A stretch of DNA of 64,000 bases from positions 759 through 64,758 of the forward strand of contig NZ_JAGYPE020000006.1 of the NCBI RefSeq assembly GCF_018343545.2, given 5' to 3'. Positions 61,750 through 64,000 of the stretch are shown here, piece after piece; the stretch's first letter is position 1, and the number at the start of each line of letters is the position of its first letter. This DNA comes from Neobacillus citreus (GTDB taxonomy: Bacteria > Bacillota > Bacilli > Bacillales > Cytobacillaceae). The notes beneath the pieces are model-generated. The model was not told the origin of the DNA. It ran no database searches and saw only the letters and a program-made list of their open reading frames with translations. The position numbers and the translations under genes are program-made.

Positions 61750-61778
61750 TGATGCACGAGAACCGTCCCTATGCTTCA
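61750..61778 (-). repeat. GACGG hairpin repeat
   Basis: A minus copy between the VOC pseudogene and the alpha/beta-hydrolase gene, not at a gene end. A TGCCTCA arm fragment follows at 61783. Confidence 0.92.
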
Positions 61779-61955
61779 CCATGCCTCACCCCCAACTTAG
61801 GACTATTTTACTGTATTATTATGAATATTCTAAAAACATATAGAATTATAGACGTTTTGATTTTATACTAAAAGGTAGTTTATTAGTTAGTTTAATAAAC
61901 AAATATTAATACCTCTTGGAGGTGGTTTTCTCCCTTAATTGATTGCAGTACATTT

Positions 61956-61971
61956 TGTAAGCGTTTTTACA
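61956..61971 (+). promoter_or_regulatory. cre-like palindrome
   Basis: TGTAAGCGTTTTTACA, a TGTAA/TTACA palindrome with the GCG core of CcpA sites, 23 bp before the hydrolase start. Spacing differs from the usual cre by two bases, so CcpA control is only possible. Nothing else is recognised in 61779-61980. Confidence 0.4.
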
Positions 61972-61994
61972 CAATAGAAAAAGGAGGGGTTTTT

Positions 61995-64000
61995 ATGAAA
62001 AAGAGTAAACAGGTTTTTTCTGTGATGCTTTCTGCCATGTTATTGCTTGCACCGATGGGCGGCGGCATTTCGGCAACAGCAGCGAGTGCAGGCAGCGGAA
62101 GCCAAACGGCAGCAACCGCAATAGAAAATGCCAATGCGCACAAAGATTTAGGACAAATAAAAAAAGCCATCAAAGAGATTCCTACAGTAAAAGAAATTCC
62201 CTATGGGGAGGGAATGACCTTTCACAGCCAGCCTACTAACATCAGCCACCCATTCAGCTCCATGTACAGTTCAAGCGGCCATGTCGATATTTGGAACGAC
62301 TACGGCTATGACGAAAAGGAATATTTCATGTCAGGTAAAGCCAATGTTTACAGCATCGACAACCAGGATGTTCCATACATCCAATCGTCCGGACATGATT
62401 ATACAACAAGACTGTTAGTAAGATTTCCAAAGGACCCATCCAAATTCTCTGGCCGCGTTTATGTCGATATTTTAAACGCATCAAGCGGCGTCGATTTGGA
62501 AGATACCTGGGGCCGAAGCTATGATTGGTATATGAAAGAAGGTCATGCCTACATCGGGATTACTTCCAAAACAGACACCATCAATGCTTTAAAAAATTTC
62601 GACAGCAAGCGCTATGCGGACCTCAATTGGAAAGTAAACGGCCAGGATGAAAACGGCCTGATTTGGGACATGCTGTCGCAATTGGGCTCAAAGTTGCGCA
62701 GTGACAGTGCTGGTGACATTCTTGGAGGACTGAAACCTCAATATGTCTATTTATCAGGACAAAGTCAATCAGGCATATACTTGAATACTTACATTACATT
62801 ATTTGACGAATTACTTGAGAATTCCAATCATGGAAAACCATTGTTTAACGGGTATATGAATATCGTCGGGCCCGGAACGACCTATGTAAGCTCCGGTGGG
62901 CCACAACCAAAAACGACTTACTCCAATACTGGTGTCCCTTATATGGTCATCATGTCCGAATTTGAACACAACTTCGCCAACCTTTCATCATTGCCGGGCA
63001 TGTCAGATAAAGCCGAGTACGAAAGAAAGCCGGACTCTTCTACAAAAAATAATAAATTCAGATTTTACGAGGTAGCCGGAGCTCCGCATACAGACCCGAC
63101 GCTCGACGTCATTCCATTTAGCGATGAGATTAAGCTTGGAAACGGAAAAGGAAGGCCGCCAAAGGAATATGACCCGGGCCATTATGAAAGCGACTTGAAT
63201 CTGCAAAGCTTTGTCAATGCGGTCCAGGAAAACATGCATAAGTGGGTAACCGAAGGAATTCCTGCCCCTTCTGCAGACGATAAATGGATTGATTTTTCGA
63301 AAAAAAATGAAGGCGGAAAAACCCTTTACACGACGAAAACGGATGAAAACGGCAATGCCTTGGGAGGAATTCGCGATCCGCGCATCGAGTATCCGGTTGC
63401 CACATATTTTGCAAGCCGAAACGGCCTTCCTTTTGAAACAAACGGAAGCATGGTGTTCTTCACTGCCGACAAAATAGCGAAACTGTACCCTGATTTTGAA
63501 AAAGATTACAAGAAGCCATTTTTAACACAAGCTAAGTATCTATTAGATCAAGGATATATTTTACAAGAAGGCTATGACAAACTCGTAAACTATGTAAATG
63601 AAAAGAAAGGCTTTGGCGGACCTGATGCGGATAAGATTAATGCGGTGGCCGATGCAAAGCCAAGCAAGATTGTCGAAAAACCATTTGACCCTGAACAGAT
63701 TGGCTTCCATACGGTGGAGCCGGATGTTGCGGTTCATCCCGAGCTGAGCCACCCTTATAACTCGATGCTGGATTCCGTTGGCGCTGTCGATATTTGGAAC
63801 GACTATCATTATACCGAAAAAGAATTCTTCCTTTCCGGTCAGGCTAATATTTATGAGCTAGGCAATGTCGAAGGTAACGATGTTCCGACTGTCAAGAGCG
63901 GGCCATATGATTACACGAACCGAATAATCGTGCGCATGCCGCAGGATATGAAGAATTTTTCCGGTGCGGTTTATATCGATATTCTCAACGCCTCCAATAA
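61995..64000 (+). CDS. Secreted tandem alpha/beta-hydrolase-domain protein (3' end outside window)
   Basis: Open frame to the window edge (at least 668 residues) from the ATG at 61995 after AAGGAGGGG. Signal peptide MKKSKQVFSVMLSAMLLLAP and onwards. Two copies of a domain with HPFSSM...VDIWNDYGYDEKEYFMSGKAN and HPYNSM...VDIWNDYHYTEKEFFLSGQAN lie about 500 residues apart. The first has the nucleophile elbow LSGQSQSGIYLN (Ser in GQSQSG). It resembles the large uncharacterised alpha/beta-hydrolase domain family; substrate unknown. Duplication of a roughly 500-residue catalytic unit in one secreted chain is unusual. Confidence 0.78.
   Translation, partial: MKKSKQVFSVMLSAMLLLAPMGGGISATAASAGSGSQTAATAIENANAHKDLGQIKKAIKEIPTVKEIPYGEGMTFHSQPTNISHPFSSMYSSSGHVDIWNDYGYDEKEYFMSGKANVYSIDNQDVPYIQSSGHDYTTRLLVRFPKDPSKFSGRVYVDILNASSGVDLEDTWGRSYDWYMKEGHAYIGITSKTDTINALKNFDSKRYADLNWKVNGQDENGLIWDMLSQLGSKLRSDSAGDILGGLKPQYVYLSGQSQSGIYLNTYITLFDELLENSNHGKPLFNGYMNIVGPGTTYVSSGGPQPKTTYSNTGVPYMVIMSEFEHNFANLSSLPGMSDKAEYERKPDSSTKNNKFRFYEVAGAPHTDPTLDVIPFSDEIKLGNGKGRPPKEYDPGHYESDLNLQSFVNAVQENMHKWVTEGIPAPSADDKWIDFSKKNEGGKTLYTTKTDENGNALGGIRDPRIEYPVATYFASRNGLPFETNGSMVFFTADKIAKLYPDFEKDYKKPFLTQAKYLLDQGYILQEGYDKLVNYVNEKKGFGGPDADKINAVADAKPSKIVEKPFDPEQIGFHTVEPDVAVHPELSHPYNSMLDSVGAVDIWNDYHYTEKEFFLSGQANIYELGNVEGNDVPTVKSGPYDYTNRIIVRMPQDMKNFSGAVYIDILNASN

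Noticed and set aside
1367..61778. The 29-nt repeats as a CRISPR array
   Set aside because: Copies are dispersed, in both orientations and palindromic, without regular unique spacers or cas genes.
1367..61778. The 29-nt repeats as ordinary intrinsic terminators
   Set aside because: Some have a following T or A run, but most lack a consistent U tract on the sense strand and several genes have a separate strong terminator nearby. A role in 3'-end stability is still possible.

Overview
The window looks like the chromosome of a low-GC, endospore-former-type Gram-positive of the Bacillaceae (Neobacillus/Mesobacillus/Cytobacillus-like). The basis is AGGAGG-type ribosome binding sites with ATG, GTG and TTG starts, a T-box leader, cyclic-di-GMP riboswitches, and relatives of Bacillus proteins (SwrC, YebE, YkhA, YodB/YodC-like pair, CopA, MalY/PatB). 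The genus is inferred from gene content, not from a marker gene. No tRNA, rRNA, CRISPR array or prophage was seen.

Layout. 0-9 kb: larB/larC (nickel-pincer cofactor), an RND exporter, a LysM/SH3 wall protein, a thioesterase and a LysR regulator. 9.5-18.6 kb: a small spore-type ORF, CopA, a c-di-GMP riboswitch with a 45-aa membrane protein, an HxlR/nitroreductase pair, a two-domain AhpD-like protein, an amino-acid permease with a MalY-type lyase, and MarR. 18.6-25.8 kb: a BCCT transporter with two hydrolases and YebE, divergent from TetR, then a W/G/P-rich repeat protein. 25.9-42.7 kb: a long, almost all minus-strand catabolic region (T-box/NhaC/MBL hydrolase; PcaD and PcaC-like proteins; thiolase and ScoAB; AtoE; Zn-dehydrogenase, cyclase and 3-hydroxyacyl-CoA dehydrogenase; M29; IclR; M20; DUF1177). 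42.8-51.6 kb: a Dpp/Opp transporter split over a divergent promoter region, with two amidohydrolases and an AroM protein. 51.7-64 kb: VOC, a REP-type Y1 transposase (RAYT), a diguanylate cyclase, a c-di-GMP riboswitch with a frameshifted DUF5667-like gene, MscS, a Staygreen-family protein, a GDPD-PhoD fusion, PsiE, a VOC pseudogene, and a secreted tandem alpha/beta-hydrolase that runs off the end.

The most striking feature is a 29-nt hairpin repeat, called here the GACGG repeat, with about 60 copies scattered through the window. Its arms (TGATGCA/TGCATCA, TGAGGCA/TGCCTCA, TGAAGCA/TGCTTCA) co-vary. Its core GGGGACGGTTCT pairs through G.U wobbles on one strand only. Copies are single or in inverted REPIN-like pairs, and they concentrate just after stop codons in one orientation. 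In nine genes the first three bases (TGA) of the element are the gene's stop codon. Some copies lie in frame inside genes. A RAYT-family HUH transposase at 52.3-53.1 kb is itself flanked by copies, so a repeat/RAYT system is the simplest reading.

A second candidate system is a structured leader RNA in three copies (about 33.0, 34.7 and 38.35 kb). Each sits just upstream of a ketoacid/acyl-CoA catabolic transcription unit, and each has a co-varying outer stem, an inner hairpin and an abutting intrinsic terminator. It looks like an attenuation riboswitch that I cannot match to a named class.
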